From positions 11,544,001 through 11,608,000 of the forward strand of contig WPIO01000001.1 of NCBI GenBank assembly GCA_009760855.2: a stretch of 64,000 nucleotides of DNA, read 5' to 3'. Source of the DNA: Cristatella mucedo (Eukaryota; Bryozoa; Phylactolaemata; Cristatellidae). A program made the translations under genes and the position numbers. Shown in pieces: positions 33,490 to 47,598 of the stretch. The stretch's first letter is position 1. Every line of letters begins with the position of its first letter. Below the pieces are notes generated by a model. It was not told the origin of the DNA and did no database searches. It was given only the letters and a program-made list of their open reading frames with translations.

Positions 33490-33807
33490 ATGAGTAAGGA
33501 TTATGAACGTCGATCATCGAGTTCGTCAGCCCCGAGGGCAGAAGGCAGAACTGGTCACACACATGGCTCGCAAAAATTACTCGGCGATCGTTGCGAGCAA
33601 GTAGAAATGTCTGCGGTACTCGGTTCAAATAAAACTGCCAACGATTTCGATTTAGACACCTACGGTCGCGAAATCGCCGCTAGTAGGGGTGGCGAGGAGC
33701 TGTGGCGGCTGCTGAGAATGGGGCACGAGAACGTCATGGGGCACGAAGGGCTAGGGCGGCTAGTCAGCGGGCGCCGAAGCAGCTGCGAGAGCACTCCCTT
33801 AGCCTAG
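33490..33807 (+). CDS. Candidate small protein, 105 aa, unknown
   Basis: ATG to TAG open frame just downstream of the SINE-2 head. Hydrophilic, with a Ser-rich N-terminus (ERRSSSSSAPRAEGR), NDFDLDTYGREIAASRGGEE in the middle and a short MGHENVMGHE repeat. No domain recognised and no adjacent exons. Composition resembles a protein more than the surrounding frames do, but a chance frame is possible. Confidence 0.3.
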   Translation: MSKDYERRSSSSSAPRAEGRTGHTHGSQKLLGDRCEQVEMSAVLGSNKTANDFDLDTYGREIAASRGGEELWRLLRMGHENVMGHEGLGRLVSGRRSSCESTPLA

Positions 33808-35449
<1,642 letters not shown>

Positions 35450-36179
35450 AGTGTGCATATTTGCAAATCCAGGCTTGTGGTGATGTCAGTTTTCGTCAGC
35501 ACTACCGCCTAAAAAGCAATCAAAATTGCTTTGACTCAGTCAGGGTCGAAGTTCAGCTCAAAGCGTGGCTGGCTTTATCGAAATTCTTCTAATCGCCATC
35601 ATGGATCAAGCGCTCTGCCCTTAGAGCCGTATCAGTCGCCATCAACGTTCTTGCTCTTAGGCCAGTGCTTAGGTGGATGGGTTGGCGTTGTCACTCGATA
35701 TTTAGTGCAACTTCACATCTGCCTGCTTATCTCTGGTCATGAGAGCTTAAAGGCTCGAGTCGTTCCATTACGGCTCTTTTAATTTCTAGATGCCAAGGGG
35801 TCTTCATTCGCTCTTTGTAAGCGATCAATAAGCTAGCGTCCTAATTGTTACGCTCGTTTGTGACACCGCTAGAAAAGTGGCTCGTGTCAGTCGCCGCCAA
35901 CTAGCCTTTTCAGCATGCCATCGATTTGCAGCCATTCAAATCCAGGAGACTGGCGCACCATTTCAGCCTTCTCGAGCTCTAAACGTCTAGCCTTTCCCCA
36001 GGCTTAACCGTGTAGTAAGCTGTTTTTGAGAAAGGACCAGTGATGTCGTTAGCATTCACCCAGTGAGCTGCCACGGGGCCTCGATCTGCCACAATAGAAT
36101 CGTGGCATTGTGCAACTCTTAAGAGGCTACCAACCGTATACCACCTAAAGTGGGCCCTCATTAATTTAGTTGATAATAT
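35450..36179. other. Unannotated intergenic DNA
   Basis: No repeat or gene recognised. Confidence 0.4.
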
Positions 36180-36345
36180 TAGCTGATTGAACAGCCTCAT
36201 TTGCATAGCGACAGAAGAGCCATAACGGCCATCGAAGCCACCGAATGCAGCCGGCAATAAAGAATCGCCCACTGCAGGATTCGAACCCACAATCTCGGTC
36301 GCGATGAGCGTGCACCTTACCTCACGGGCTACCTTAGCACACGAG
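36180..36345 (-). mobile_element. SINE-2 copy
   Basis: Antisense: GATTGAACAGCCTCATTTGC, GACAGAAGAGCCATAACGGC, GCAGGATTCGAACCCACAA (B box complement), then CCTTACCTCACGGGCTACC. More diverged in the central hairpin. Confidence 0.8.
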
Positions 36346-36490
36346 CGAACAACCGCACAAGCGAGTTCGCATAGGCAGACAGGAGCAAATTCACTGAAGC
36401 CTAAAAATAAAGAATAATATATAAATATATGTACTACAGTCAATTCCTATGACCAATGCCACGACGAGCGACTAACAAGTAAACATAAGA

Positions 36491-36556
36491 ATGGCAATTA
36501 TGACGATGATGATGACGATGACCCAATGATGATGATGATGATGATGATGATGACGA
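36491..36556. repeat. (ATG)n trinucleotide repeat
   Basis: ATG/ACG triplets interrupted by ACCCA, longest pure run about nine units. Lies against a LINE-like 3' tail motif (CAAAGCACTTTACATAGG). Confidence 0.9.
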
Positions 36557-36774
36557 TCGGTCCTAACAGAACCACATATCTTTCAAAGCACTTTACATAG
36601 GCCTCAAAGGAAGAAGAGACCAAGAACAATTGGCCGCTGAGCGAAGGATGAGTCTCAAAACAGATAAACGACTTTTATCGGTAATGACGCAGATTTGCAG
36701 GTCATAAACAGTATCTATTCTCACTGGGTGGTAAGACATTGTCGGTCATTGTAATAAAGTATAAGCAAGATTTG

Positions 36775-36930
36775 GCTAGTTCAAAAGCCTTGTTTTTACA
36801 GCTGTTGAAGAGCGTTTGCCGCTATCAACTCCTTTGTAGTGGGCAATAAAGGACTGCCTACTGTAGGACTCAAACCTAAGACTTGGGTCGTGAAGTGCGG
36901 CGCTCTACCCCTAGGCTAAGACTATATGCA
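36775..36930 (-). mobile_element. Diverged SINE-2 copy
   Basis: Antisense and degraded: TCAAAAGCCTTGTTTTTAC, GCCGCTATCAACTCC, GTAGGACTCAAACCTAAGAC in the B-box position, then CTCTACCCCTAGGCTAAG, which still resembles a tRNA 5' end. Confidence 0.65.
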
Positions 36931-37079
36931 GTGAAGTATCCGCACTGCCTACAAAGCGAGAGACAGTATGAATATTACCAGTACAGGTAAATACACTATA
37001 TGCAACTGTTTACATACCCTACTAAACGAAATTTATCTTCATAATCAATTCAATTTGTGTCATGCTAAAAGACATGATA

Positions 37080-37425
37080 TAGGCCGTTTTTGAGTAGGTA
37101 GGATGGTCGTAGAAGCGAGTAGCTTGAAAATAGAAGCGCAGGACGGCGAGAAAGGCCTTTCCAGAGTCGGCTGAACGAGAAAAGATAACATTTTGCACAA
37201 ATTCTGGTGGTTTCTAGAGTCCAGAAGCCGTCGAACAAAAGCAGCTGTCTCCAACAGTTTTTAGTTAAATGAATTGTGCAGAGAGTTCATTGTCCCGAGA
37301 ACACAAGGAGGCTGAAACTAGTGCAGCAGTTCGGCTTTGTGAAGGAGCAGAGGCATGGCATGCCCTTGAGGGTCAGGGCAAAATATTTGCTTTGCATCGG
37401 TCGATCAACCAGGAGTTATTGCAGC
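37080..37425 (-). mobile_element. Diverged LINE-B fragment
   Basis: Antisense, collinear with 8411-8822: AGTCGGCTGAACGAGAAAAG, AGCAGCTGTCTCCAACAG, GAGGCTGAAACTAGTGCAGC, TTGAGGGTCAGGGCAAAAT. Confidence 0.65.
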
Positions 37426-37789
37426 TTCTTGAGTGAAGGATGCACATAACTGAATTTCTTTGAAGACCAGCACAGCAGCCATATTTAACCCCAAAGGTGG
37501 AGGCTGAACGGCTTGTTTTGTTTGGTAGCCCTACCGATGCAGAGGTACATTCGTCCAGTCTACTGGGCATGGGAAATCAGTAATATCTTTATTCAGCCAC
37601 TGCCACATGTCGTAGTAGCTAATGATGGGCAACGATCGAACGTGATCGCTAGTTGCAGAGGTGGTGGGGTGACATGCACAGGATCAGCACGCAAGTGTGG
37701 TTAGTGGCGGCGTGCAATAGTGTCAGCACGCGCAAGCGTGTAAATGACGAATCGCAGGACTCACTAAATGCTGTCACAAATAGGCGCGT

Positions 37790-37985
37790 TTTAAATATAT
37801 TTTTAAATTTTTGATCAAGTCAGGGGATGTCGCGAGGCAAGTCAGGAGTGAGTTCTAGGCTTTGGAAGCACAAGAAATACAGGCACGGTCTCCAAATGAT
37901 TTGAGGTTCGTACAAGGCATAGGCGTACAGTTAGTCTCCGAAAAGCAGGCGCAACGATGCTTGGCCTGGCACGTGGGGGAGTAGA
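37790..37985 (-). mobile_element. Degenerate LINE-A fragment
   Basis: Minus strand encodes KHRCACFSETN and NLKSFGDRACISCASKA, the LINE-A C-terminal region; it starts near 37985 and fades near 37790. Confidence 0.7.
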
Positions 37986-38744
37986 AAAAACAACGAGCGT
38001 ACTCGGCTGGCAAGAGACTGAACCTTGGGGCCGACTTCGAATGACTCGTATTGCGAAACAAAGAGCCTGAGCAGATCGATGCTGACTTCGCCTTTCGAGG
38101 TGGCGTTACGACGGTCGGGTGGCGTTGCACCGAGGGAACTGGCTAATTCGGCTCTCCGTACGCTCTCAGTTCGCTAGCCTTGCTCCTGCATCGACGTCTA
38201 GTAATGACGACATGTCTCGAACGGCCCCCCCGAAGAGCAAGCAATGCGGAGCGTCTCCGAAAAATAGTGCAATGCCAAGTGGTTGCGCGTGAGCTGCAGC
38301 TGTCTCATATTGAAGGCAAGTTAATCGGACGACAAAAAACGTAAGCGCATGAAAGCATAAGTCTCAGACCTAGGGCCAAATTAGTATCGCTTGCTTAGCC
38401 TAAACGACGAGACAGTGTCAAGGTCACAATCAACGATTCGGGGAGGTTCGAAGAAAGTGGCTTCCTGAAATCATTCTATTTAAGTCGGGCGTTATTATTT
38501 AAGCCGGGCATTGTTAAGGTGTTGAATTGTCATTCTAGTGAACCTTCAGAATTAGGATGGAAGTAAAAAGAACTCTTCAGAGGACTCAACAATTTCCTGG
38601 ACGGATTGGAATCATACAGAACTTGATCATCCGTACAATTGTTTGACTAAATGGTATGAAGTAAATGATTGGTAAAGTATACAAAAAATTATGAGTAGGT
38701 TAGAGTCCATTATTTTGCAATTATGTATAGATTATCTGTACGTT

Positions 38745-39290
38745 ATGAATTAATTAGGAACAATATAAGTAAATTATGTGTAGACTAGAGGTACACAAGG
38801 AATACAATGTGGACAGATTATAGGTGGATTAGAGTCGATTATAGGTAGATTATGAATGGATTATAGTACGAACTATGAGTGGATTATAAACGAATTATGA
38901 GCGGATTAAAAGTAGGATATGATTGGATTATAGTACGAATTATGTGTAGATTATAAATTAATTGTGAGCACATTAAAAGGAGATTATTAGTGGATTGTAG
39001 TACGAATTATGAGTAGAATATAAAATAATTATTGGCACACTATCGGGAGATTATGAGTGGATTTTAAAATTATTATAAGTAAATTTTAGCTCAATTATGG
39101 GTAGACTATACGCTGACAACCCATAGGTTATAGATGAATAACAGTTTAGTTATTTGATGATTACGGTTAGATTCTAAGTAAGTTCTAAATAGATTATGAG
39201 TAGATTATAGGTAAATTTCTAGGTGATTGTGTTCGCATTAGAAACAAGTAATGAGTTGACTGTGAGTAGGTAATAAGGAGATTGCATATG
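38745..39290. repeat. Degenerate AT-rich tandem array
   Basis: Short units of the GATTATGAGTAG / ATTATAGGTAG type repeat some forty times with drift. The same array is in the second duplication copy at 40680-41225. Confidence 0.85.
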
Positions 39291-39399
39291 AATTATGGTT
39301 CAGCGGAGGTTTCTGAGCATCCTTCATTTGCAGTGTCACGTCAGGATCTTGGAACGAATACGTGTACTGATGCTAAGAATATGAGGTCGTTTCCATGGT

Positions 39400-40009
39400 G
39401 CCCTAGTTGAAACAAATCTCTATCCAGGTGCTTAGCTATTTCCTGCAAGAGAAGCAATAACCAAGGGTTGTTAAACAGCATGGTATCGTAACTAGCAATG
39501 CATGCTAAAACCCCTGGCATAATAAAGTCGGGGCAGTCGATTAGTTGGAACCCTGTGTATGGAATTTCACCGAGTTTTACACTGGCAAACTTGCGAAACG
39601 CACAGGGTAAAAAGACGAATTCTTTGGGGGCAGGAATAACTGAGCTAAATAGTAAAGCTTTAGCTAAGGCTTATTTGATGCAAGCCAATGCAGGTAATTC
39701 GAAAAGCCGTCAGGAATTTCCAAACCTTTGGTGCATCTAAACTGAATAATTAACCACCGAAAGCTTTCACCGTAGCCCAAGAAGTGTGTATGCGACTGGT
39801 TGCTGCAGAGCGGTTGGTGCAAGTGCACACGAAAGGATTAATTTAAATGGTAAAGTAGGTTGGTACAAGCGGGTGGGGCGGCCTAGGCCCTCAGAGTGGA
39901 TGCTGAAGTCGATGCGACGTTTGCTAGGAAGTCAATCAAGCTCAAACAGATGTCTTGCAACGTGACAGCAACGCAGTTGAAGAAACATTGTTACAAGCGG
40001 CGCAGTTTA
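39400..40009 (-). mobile_element. LINE-C fragment in duplication copy 1
   Basis: Antisense match to 56640-57240: ATCTCTATCCAGGTGCTTAG with CAAGAGAAGCAATAACCAAG at one end, and TGCTAGGAAGTCAATCAAGC with CGTGACAGCAACGCAGTTG at the other. Confidence 0.65.
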
Positions 40010-40444
40010 GCACCCGTTGGTGAAGGCTAATGGCACTGACACGAAGTTTTGAAAAAACAAATTCAAGTATCTTGACTCGCGTGTGCGAAGGGGTGACGAT
40101 AATTTTTAACGAAGTAGTTCTGCTTTGGGGAGCCGTGAACTTCCTTTAAAGTGGGTGCATACGATTGCTCGGCTGAGAATAATATACGCAAAACTCTCCA
40201 AACGACGTTTTTTTTCGCACTGGTAAAGACGGTGTCTAAAATGGCGTCCGACGAGAGCTTACCCGGTGGTGAGACTCATGTTGCTCTCGGACAAAGTATT
40301 TCAAGTTACACGGTGGTGTTGAAAGCCCCCAACAGGCGGCACTCTCGGGTACCTAAAGGTAGCTCGTAGAAGTGTAAAATGTATTAACAGTTTTCCAAGC
40401 GGCTTCTTTGTCTTCACAAACGGGCTTCCATCTCTTCCAAAATG
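40010..40444. other. Spacer between duplication copies
   Basis: 435 bp with no counterpart after copy 2. An ATG-initiated 72-codon frame at 40151-40369 has no recognisable domain. Confidence 0.4.
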
Positions 40445-41942
40445 GTTAAGGTGCTGAATTGTCATTCAAGTGAACCTTCAGAATTAGGATGGGAGTAAAA
40501 AGAACTCTTCAGAGGACTCAACAATTTCCTGGACGGATTGGAATTATACGGAACTTGATCATGCGTACGATTGTTTGACTAAATGGTATGAAGTAAATGA
40601 TTGGTAAAGTATAAAAAAATTATGAGTAGGTTAGAGTCTATTATTTTACAATTACATACAGATTATCTGTACGTTATGAATGAATAAGGAACACACTATA
40701 AGTAAATTATGTGTAGGTTGGAGGTACATGAGGAATAGAATGTGGGCAGATTATAGGCGGATTATGAGTCAATTATAGGTAGATTATGAGTGGATTATAG
40801 CTCGAATTATGAGTGGACTATACATGAATTATGAGCAGGTTATAGGGGGATTATGATTAGATTATAGGACGAATAATTGTCAGATTATAAATAAATAATG
40901 AGCAGATTACTAGTACATTTTGAGTGGATTATAGTACAAATTATGAATGAAATATAAAAGATATATGGGCAGATTATAGGTAGATCTTGAGTGGATTTTT
41001 AATTAATTATGAGTAGATTATTGCTCAATTACGGGTAGATTATACGTAGACAACCAATAGGTTATAGTTGAATAATGGTTTAATAATATGATGATTACGG
41101 TTAGATTATAAGTAAATTCTAAATAGATTATGAGTAGATTATAGGTAAATTTCTTGGTGATTGTGCACGCATTAGAAACAAGTAATAAATTAACTATGAG
41201 TAGGTAATAAGGAGATTCCATATGAATTATGGTTCAAGAGAGTTTTCTGAGCATCCTTCGTTCGGAGTGTCCCTTCAGGATCTCGGAAAGAAGACGTGCA
41301 CTAATGCTTAGAATATGAGGTCGTTTCCATAGCACCATAGCTCAAACAAATCTCAATCTAGGTGCTTAGCAATTCCCTGCAAGAGAAGCAATAATCAAGG
41401 GTTGTTAAACAGCATGGTATCGTAACTAGCAATGCATGCTAAAACTGCTGACATAAAGTCGGGGCATTCGATTAGTTGGAATGCCGTGTCCAAAATTTCA
41501 CCGAGTTTTACACTGGAAAACTTGCGAAACGCACAGGATAAAAAGACGAATTCTTTGGGGGCAGGGATAACTGAGGTAAACAATGAAACTTTGGCTAAGG
41601 CTTATTTGATGCAAGCCAATGCAGGTAATTCGAAAAGCCGTCAGGAGTTTCCAAACCTTTGGTGCATCCAAACTTAATAATTAACCACTGAAACCTTTCA
41701 TTGTAGCTCAAGAAACGTCTATGAGACTGGTGGCTGGAGAGCGGGTGATGCAAGTGCTCACGAAAGGATTAATTTAAAATGGTAAAGTCGGTTAGTGCAA
41801 GCATGTGGGATGGTCTTTAGGCCCTCAGAGTGGATGCTGAAGTCGATGCGATGCTTGCTAGGAAGTCAGTCAAGATCAAACGGAAGTCGTGCAATGTGAC
41901 AGCAACGCAGCTGAAGAAATATCTTACAAGCGACGCAGTTTT
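40445..41942. repeat. Direct duplication, copy 2
   Basis: Second copy, with the AT-rich array at 40680-41225 and an antisense LINE-C segment at about 41340-41942. Ends at the (GTAGCA)n repeat, which copy 1 lacks. Confidence 0.9.
41340..41942 (-). mobile_element. LINE-C fragment in duplication copy 2
   Basis: Same antisense remnant as at 39400-40009, carried by the duplication. Confidence 0.65.
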
Positions 41943-41944
41943 GT

Positions 41945-42140
41945 GCTAGTGGTAGTAGTAGTTGTCGCAATTTCAGTAGCAGTAGCAGTAGCAGTAGCAT
42001 TAGCAGTGGCAGCAATAGTAGCGGTCAATGGCCCAGTAGCAGTTGCAGTAGCCGTACTAGTAGCAGTAGCTGTAGCTGTAGCAGTAGCAATATTAGCAGC
42101 AGACGCAGCAGCAGACGCAGCAGCAGCAGTAACTACTTTT
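41945..42140. repeat. (GTAGCA)n / (GCAGCA)n hexanucleotide repeat
   Basis: Impure triplet/hexamer repeat encoding Val-Ala runs in one frame; that open frame (41889-42170) is a by-product of the repeat. Confidence 0.9.
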
Positions 42141-43064
42141 TACGTTGACTGCAATCATCTTGGTATATGACCATGGTGAATTTTAATGCATTTTCCACAG
42201 ATAAAGCTTTAAAATGCAGAGCTTAAACCTAGCGATTATTGTTTTGTTTACATGTGGGATTTTATTTTTGCTTTACTAAGCTAGGATGGCTGCATTTTGC
42301 ATTTGCATTTACTAGGATGGCTGCATTTGGCATAATATTGTGTTCCTTGCTGGCAAAATATTTGTCTGATTCGTATCAAATTAGAATTACAAACTGCCAC
42401 TATCATATAATCTTACAGCTTGTATTCGATGTATTAAATAAAATCCGAGATATTGACAAGAAAAATTCATTCTTGGCGTAGCATTAGTCTGTACGTAACG
42501 GCTAGCTGGTCCTTCGTTGCAGTAAAGTCATGGCATTAAAAAGTTTGCAAGGGTGCTGCTAAGTTACCTAATAGATGCCGTCTGCAATCACCACCACGCG
42601 TAGCTATGTCTGAGTACGTGTTCTGTTACTACCAGGCTGGCGTAGTAGTGCGCCTCGCAGTTAGTGGTCGCTCGGAGTGCGATCCGGAACGAATGAGGGA
42701 TGAATGCTCGGAGTGCGATCCGGAAGCACCCCGGGATGAACATAAGCAGCCTCCCGCCAATGAGCCACTACGTCCAAGTGCCAGACTTTCGCGGTAACGT
42801 ACAGCGTAGTTGATGTAAAGATAAAGATGGCGGCATTGATTTGTTGGACAGCTAGGAGCAAGCTTCCCTTGATGTTCAGTAGCAGTACAAGAATATTCTC
42901 ACCCGATTACTAATGCAAGCTTCATCGGCTGACGAGTAACTATGAATCGCATATAGAGATTTTTAATCCCGCTGCAACCGCGGTCGAGATATATGCAATT
43001 CAGCCTCTGCGTATTTCCCGTCAGTGAGAGTGATCAGCTCAGACGTTTTCTAAAGCCACTACGC
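42141..43064. other. Unannotated DNA with a 38-bp tandem pair
   Basis: GCTCGGAGTGCGATCCGGAA occurs at about 42670 and 42707. TAGGATGGCTGCATTT occurs twice near 42280-42330. No gene recognised. Confidence 0.5.
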
Positions 43065-43101
43065 ACGCACTATGCAGCATGCTTCATGCTGCATAGTGCG
43101 T
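43065..43101. repeat. Perfect hairpin, 17-bp arms, 3-nt loop
   Basis: ACGCACTATGCAGCATG, loop CTT, then its exact reverse complement. No T-run follows and no operon context applies. Confidence 0.9.
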
Positions 43102-43309
43102 ATATACCTCAGCCTGAAGCTTATTTAAGCCGGCCATTCCTTGGATCCAATGAAGCAGAACAGCTTACTTCTAAGGCCTTAGGCTTTTTCACTGTCTGTC
43201 TGGGCTGTCGCATTGTCGGACTTGAAGACTCGATTCCTAATTAAAGCTGAGCCGCTGTCATCATTTGCCTGCCTGCGCAGTCGATAAAATTGCGATACTA
43301 CCATCTCAC

Positions 43310-44160
43310 TAGGTGTGGGAAAACTTAGTTTTACTCATGAATTGAAAAGCCTAACACTTAGAATGGTCTCTGCTAGTATATCTCCTGTAGCATCTGCAAG
43401 AAACCTGGATGTCTAATTCGAAAGTGACCTGTCATAGATGACCAATTCCAATCCACTGCCAAGGCTGCCCACTTTCCTCCGAAATATGGCGTACAGTCGG
43501 ACCTGCCTAGATACAAATAATGCAGCCCAGTCGGTTCGTGCGCCAATCCGATCACTACGGTCTAGAAATCACAAAGTCACTGCTCAAAGGTCTGCCTGCC
43601 CGTGTAACAAGACGCTAGCAGTTGATGCAAAGCTTTGTAGCCGGTCGGGCTTGTCTGTCGTGGTCGTCGCAAAAGCCATATCACAAATCACTTCTCGTCG
43701 ACCTGCACTGGCTCCCCACCAAGCAACGGACTTACTTAAAGGCTATGCCGATAGCTTTTAGCTACATCCCTCTGTGCGCGTGCTCCGCTGCCGAAATGCC
43801 TCCACTTCACGCTTCGTATCGTACTGTCCGCACTTATGACTAGAGTCGTCTTGCTGTGCTGCTAACCAACCTCAAATCCTTTGTGACAACGCCTTCAGAT
43901 TGTGTGCTCCAAAAGCCAGGAGCTCATTACCAACCGACATCGTTACATATCCCCTCACTTGGAGGGCCTTCAAAAGAAGCTGAAAACTTGACGTTTTCTA
44001 GCAGTTTTCTCCGTTCTCGTGAATTGTCCTTAGCTTGCTAATGCTTAATGCAACGGTGCATGCTATCACTAATAAGTCGACACGCTTCTTCTCCAGCGTA
44101 TGCAAACTATCTAGAAAGATAATTTTGTTTCCTAAGCGAGCTATAAACACTTTTTTTACT
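43310..44160 (+). mobile_element. Degenerate CR1/L2-type LINE fragment
   Basis: Frameshifted remnants of the RT C-terminal region (SLTLRMVSASISPVASARNL; later CHITNHF-like and DLHWLPTKQRT) and a 3' hairpin-like end (CTATCTAGAAAGATAATTT, CCTAAGCGAGCTATAAAC). More distant from LINE-A than the five main copies. Confidence 0.7.
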
Positions 44161-46030
44161 AGTATCGCCATTTTATTTTCTATTAATGGCCAATGGATGG
44201 ACCCTTGGACAGTCAAAAGCATCCTACTAGGTTATTATTGACCAGTACTGACTAGACTTAAATTTTGAAGTTATGCATCCTGAATTGATATTCGGGGGGT
44301 GGCAAACGTATAATTTGACGTGAAGAGATCGCGTTGCTTGGACAGATCCCAGAGCACGCGGCGGTCGAATCGTGGCCCACGCTGTCGTATTCAAAGATCG
44401 AGAGGCCGGAAACGCTAACAAAAGAGTACTCCCGAAAGCCTAGGCTTTGAATCATAATAGCGGCTGCGGCTTCGGCGGCAGCTGCCAAATACAGTAGCGA
44501 GCCGAGACTCGCGAAGCAGAAAGTTAAGCACCACTCTGTAATATTGGCCAGTGAACTACAACGCAAGGTGTTGTTTCGTGTTTGTAGCCACTGCCGCAGC
44601 TGGCTTGCGAAGCAACGAAGAGTCTTGTAATATGTGTCATTAAGAGTGTTATACCAGCAATGCCCGAATAGCCTGGCGAAAACATGATTCGATATTCGTA
44701 AGAACTTCAATTTGCTGAAGGAAATTCTGCGACGAACAGGAAACGTTGGGAGCGCTTGGTGTCTTGAGGTGAGAATGATTGACGCAGTAGGCTTCAATGA
44801 ATTAAGAGAATTGAGCAGCGATTAACTGTGCCACACCTTAGCCTACTGATGGGCTGGGCTTAGCCTATGTACAGCGACTGATTAGAGAGCTTTTTTGCCG
44901 CTCCGCCGCGTAGAAGATTGGGGCGCCTATCGCTTGACGCTGCCGCTATGGCCGCGAGACCCTCTTACAGTTCGGGTAGCAGCTAAACGCATGCAACGTG
45001 CAAAGACCTGAAGCTAGCAATCCGCCGACGCAGCGCTAACAGCAACGACCTATTAGAAAAGCGCAAAAGTAGCGTGTATATTGCGGCTGATACAGCACGT
45101 GCCTTCGAGCCGACTCGCTAGCTGGCTTACAACAGCTTGCGCTCAGCGCTAGGACTCAGCGACCGGCAGATCGTTGCTCCAAGAAAGCGACTGCGGTCAG
45201 GCAAATGCCTTATAAAGTAGCCAGATCATAAGTCAGACAATGATCACTTTTGCACATAATTGTACATCATGCTGCCAGTAAGCCTCGGCTTATCGTGGCT
45301 ATTTCATAAGCGGCTCAATTCTAATTAAGCGGTAAAGCTCACCGTTCTTAATCGAAGTTCAGCCGTCGAGCTCATGGTCCATTATTGCAGGCATTACAAC
45401 GCTGCCCGTCGGGACTTTACAGAAGTCCCGCTCCGTCGGTCGGTCGCTACTGAACGCATCGTGGTATTGAAAAGACAGTTGCCACTGACGCATCCTTATA
45501 CAGACGTTTATCAAACCTACGTCCATCTCACTCTGCAACAAAATTAAAGTCCCTGTCCGCACGCATTGCAGCCGCAATACACGACAGATTCACGGGAGAG
45601 CGAAGCGGAAGCTGTGCTGCTTAGTTTCAGAATGCCGAGTCTTCAACATTCAAAGATAGTATTCAGCCCCTCTAGAGCGCGTAACATTGAGGACTGTGGT
45701 CTGTCGAATTTTCATATCATGCCCTCCGACTTTGCTTGCACTCAAAAGAAAACATATTTATGAATGCTGGCTATGCTCAACAATTTGCATCGGTGGCTGC
45801 TGGTTTCACCAACCGCGGTAACAAGTCCAGGTAACTTCCGAACCAATGTAGTCAAAGACGTTTTTTATGAGTGCCACCACCCTGATACATGAGAAATGCG
45901 ATTGCTATCTGATTTTTGACTGCCATACTGATTCCCTCAGCTCCGATTATACTGAGTGCAGCCTTGTCGGGCTGAAAAACGTACAGCAACGCTATCGCGC
46001 GCTAGATGAAACCCAAGCATAGGCTCTCCC
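44161..46030. other. Unannotated intergenic DNA
   Basis: No recognised gene or repeat. The minus frame 44258-44797 is open for 179 codons but begins at TTG and contains an Ala run from a GCN repeat; treated as chance. Confidence 0.45.
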
Positions 46031-46054
46031 CTTCTCTCTCGCTATCTCTCTCTC

Positions 46055-46114
<60 letters not shown>

Positions 46115-46143
46115 CCTCTCTCTCTCTCTTCCTCAGTCTCTCT
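46031..46143. repeat. (TC)n microsatellite
   Basis: Pyrimidine-only tract with a pure run at 46058-46110 and short interruptions. Confidence 0.95.
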
Positions 46144-46496
46144 CGAACGCTGTTGCGCTGTAGGCAGGATTGAGAACCTCCAGGTGGAGTTCGCCTTAAA
46201 TAGAATATCGAGCGGCAGATCAGTGGGTCGCCGTCAAAGTCGATGTTTTTGAAGGTTCCTCGAAGTCCAGTGAAGTAGGAAGTGTGCCGACTGTGAGGCT
46301 TTGTGGGCATGGCTGCGACGTCAGGGTTCTGTCTCAGCTGCGACATCTCCGCTAACGGATTATAATTTACCTATGCACATGCGACGATGATGGAACTCAC
46401 GCCAGAAATCACTGCGTCTCTTGCAGCGCATCCGTTTTCCTCTAGCGTTTTGCTACGACTGCCGCCGTCGTCTGGTGGTAGCTTTTAGGCTGAACC

Positions 46497-46529
46497 ACAC
46501 AGAGAGAAATAGAGATAGAGATAGAGAGA

Positions 46530-46591
<62 letters not shown>

Positions 46592-47274
46592 AAGAGGGTA
46601 GGGAGGCAGGGAGGGAGATCGAGGGGAAAATAGGGGTTTCAATATAAAGACAGAGAGAAAAAGAAAGATATGAGAAAAGAGAGAGTGGGATCGAGAGTGA
46701 GAGAGAAAGAGGGAAGGAGAACGAGGGAGAGGAGAGAGAGAGAGAGAGAAAGAAAGAAAGAGGGAATCGAGAGAGAGAGAGAGACGTAGACAGAGAGACA
46801 GAGACAGAGACAGAGACAGAGACAGAGACAGAGACAGAGACAGAGACAGAGACAGAGACAGAGACAGAGACAGAGACAGAGACAGAGACAGAGACAGAGA
46901 CAGAGACAGAGACAGAGACAGAGACAGAGACAGAGACAGAGACAGAGACAGAGAGAGACAGAGAGACAGAGACAGAGACAGAGACAGAGACAGAGACAGA
47001 GACAGAGACAGACAGAGACAGAGACAGAGACAGAGACAGAGACAGAGACAGAGACAGAGACAGAGACAGAGACAGAGACAGAGACAAAGACAGAGATAGA
47101 GGCAGAGGCAGAGACAGAGACACAGAGACAGAGACAGAGACAGAGACAGAGACAGAGACAGAATCAGAGACTGAATCAGAGACAGAATCAGAGACAGACA
47201 GACAGACAGACAGAGACAGAGAAATGGAGGAAGAACGAGAGAGATAGGAGAGAGAGCGACAGGGGGAGGGGGAT

Positions 47275-47369
<95 letters not shown>

Positions 47370-47414
47370 GAAGAGAACAGAAAGAGAGAAAGATAGAGGG
47401 AGAGAAGCGATCAA

Positions 47415-47469
<55 letters not shown>

Positions 47470-47512
47470 AGAGAACAGAAAGAGAGAAAGATAGAGGGAG
47501 AGAAGCGATCAA

Positions 47513-47598
<86 letters not shown>

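Larger units (their letters stand above)
38513..40009. repeat. Direct duplication, copy 1
   Basis: Matches 40445-41942 with a constant offset of about 1932 bp, high identity and small indels. Contains an AT-rich array (38745-39290) followed by an antisense LINE-C segment (about 39400-40009). An 80-codon plus-strand frame (39498-39740) is conserved between copies but lies over the LINE-C remnant. Confidence 0.9.

Noticed and set aside
38745-39290. Spaced repeats considered as a CRISPR-like array
   Set aside because: Units are 10-13 bp, degenerate and without unique spacers, in an animal genome.
39498-39740. 80-codon frame conserved between the two duplication copies
   Set aside because: Conservation is explained by the recent duplication, and the frame lies over an antisense LINE-C remnant.
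41889-42170. Val/Ala-rich frame that looks like a membrane protein
   Set aside because: Derived from the (GTAGCA)n repeat.
44258-44797. 179-codon minus-strand open frame
   Set aside because: No ATG, no recognisable domain, an Ala run from a GCN repeat and no splice context; chance is the simplest reading.
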